The position numbers were made by a program, and so were the translations under genes. 64,000 nt of DNA from Paraniabella ginsengisoli (GTDB lineage Bacteria > Bacteroidota > Bacteroidia > Chitinophagales > Chitinophagaceae). Numbering within the stretch: the first letter of the stretch is position 1; each line of letters starts with the position of its first letter. The stretch covers positions 310,001 through 374,000 of the forward strand of contig NZ_JAKWBL010000002.1 of NCBI RefSeq assembly GCF_022513635.1, written 5' to 3'. Under the pieces are notes generated by a model. That model searched no databases. It had not been told where the DNA came from and worked only from the letters and a program-made list of their open reading frames with translations. Below, piece by piece: positions 63,717 through 64,000 of this stretch.

Positions 63717-63883
63717 TAAAAAGCAGCGTGTATCAATTGACGCACGCTGCTTTTTTAGGAAGGGACAAAGATTAATTAGTTGGTCGGGTTTCTCTGTACA
63801 CGAATTCTTCAATAAGATCAAATAGTGTGCTTCCGCTTCTTTCCATGTTGGCGTTTTCAAACTTATCAGTTAACTCTATCGCC
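63717..63883. repeat. Direct repeat B (terminator plus 3' gene end)
   Basis: Second copy of the segment at 60220-60383; here it is continuous with the minus-strand gene that runs off the window, so this is likely the original location. Confidence 0.85.
63718..63756. terminator. Bidirectional terminator
   Basis: AAAAAGCAGCGTG (63718-63730) and CACGCTGCTTTTT (63743-63755), 13-bp stem, T tract on both strands; between the convergent MaoC and hypothetical genes. Confidence 0.85.
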
Positions 63884-64000
63884 ATATTATACATGTCGGG
63901 TGTAGCACTTCGGTCGAGCATTTGAGAAAAATTTTTGGATTGCTTTCCCTCCTGCAAATCTCTTAAATAACACAATGCTTCAACTACTTCAAAATGTGTT
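63772..64000 (-). CDS. Hypothetical protein, C-terminal part (runs off window)
   Basis: Minus strand, open to the window edge; stop at 63772. The visible ~76 residues include FEVVEALCYLRDLQEGKQ, FSQMLDRSATPDMYNMAIEL and FDLIEEFVYRETRPTN, charged and helical. I do not recognise a family. A remnant of its 3' end is duplicated beside ssrA. Confidence 0.7.
   Translation of the reverse strand, partial: THFEVVEALCYLRDLQEGKQSKNFSQMLDRSATPDMYNMAIELTDKFENANMERSGSTLFDLIEEFVYRETRPTN

Noticed and set aside
1..64000. CRISPR array, prophage or complete insertion sequence
   Set aside because: No regularly spaced 25-40-base repeats, no phage structural genes and no intact transposase were seen; the 118-bp array has only about 2.3 units and no cas genes.
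1..64000. tRNA or rRNA genes
   Set aside because: Apart from tmRNA no cloverleaf-like sequences with GGTTCRANYCC T-arms in the right setting were noticed; a tRNAscan run would settle this.

Overview
The window looks like a chromosome segment of a Bacteroidota bacterium, most likely a Chitinophagaceae-type member. The evidence is AT-rich DNA, promoters of the TTTG/TAnnTTTG type, a tmRNA whose tag reads GNTQYAMAA, a fused E1 alpha/beta dehydrogenase, a DUF1573 protein, and a dense set of plant-glycan hydrolases. About half of the genes are split between frames. In almost every case one extra base in or beside a short homopolymer restores a full-length, well-conserved protein. I therefore treat the splits as probable base-calling undercalls and annotate full gene spans with frameshift notes.

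Layout. (1) 40-13983: a surface polysaccharide (capsule/O-antigen) locus with a Wzx-type flippase, four GT4 glycosyltransferases, an asparagine-synthase-like protein, a polymerase-like membrane protein, a secreted beta-helix protein, a hexapeptide acetyltransferase, a sugar epimerase, a UDP-HexNAc 4,6-dehydratase-like enzyme and the initiating sugar-phosphate transferase. ATGA overlaps mark one transcription unit. (2) 14071-20528: an AraC regulator and the complete four-enzyme trans-4-hydroxy-L-proline to 2-oxoglutarate route (epimerase, FAD oxidase, DHDPS-family deaminase, semialdehyde dehydrogenase). (3) 20646-31537: a fused 2-oxoacid dehydrogenase E1, DUF1573 protein, aminotransferase, GNAT, ammonium transporter and a tandem set of amidohydrolase-like proteins. 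(4) 32025-36810: TetR, TolC, EmrA-like and EmrB-like efflux operon with a clear operator/promoter. (5) 36908-38869: YdcF-type lipoprotein and a sterol-desaturase-family protein.

(6) 39069-59639: a large catabolic island for rhamnose/uronic-acid-containing plant glycans. Its cytoplasmic part is MaoC hydratase, a solute-binding-protein-like protein without signal peptide, two family III CoA-transferases, an amidohydrolase-2 lactonase-like enzyme, the rhamnose permease RhaT and a Gfo/Idh dehydrogenase. Its exported part is a uronidase-like hydrolase, GH28, GH95, GH2-malectin and GH78. No SusC/SusD pair is present in the window. The coupling of a cytosolic SBP-like protein with paired CoA-transferases in a rhamnose locus is the most unusual system here.

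(7) 59829-64000: ssrA (tmRNA) followed by a scarred region. A ~165 bp segment carrying a terminator and the 3' end of a minus-strand gene occurs twice, 3.5 kb apart, around a secreted protein with a transmembrane hairpin inside its C-terminal beta-sandwich, gene fragments (TonB plug, possible transposase), a DinB protein and a second MaoC protein. Four families of short dispersed or tandem repeats lie between genes. One pair underlies the signal peptide of the GH2 enzyme.
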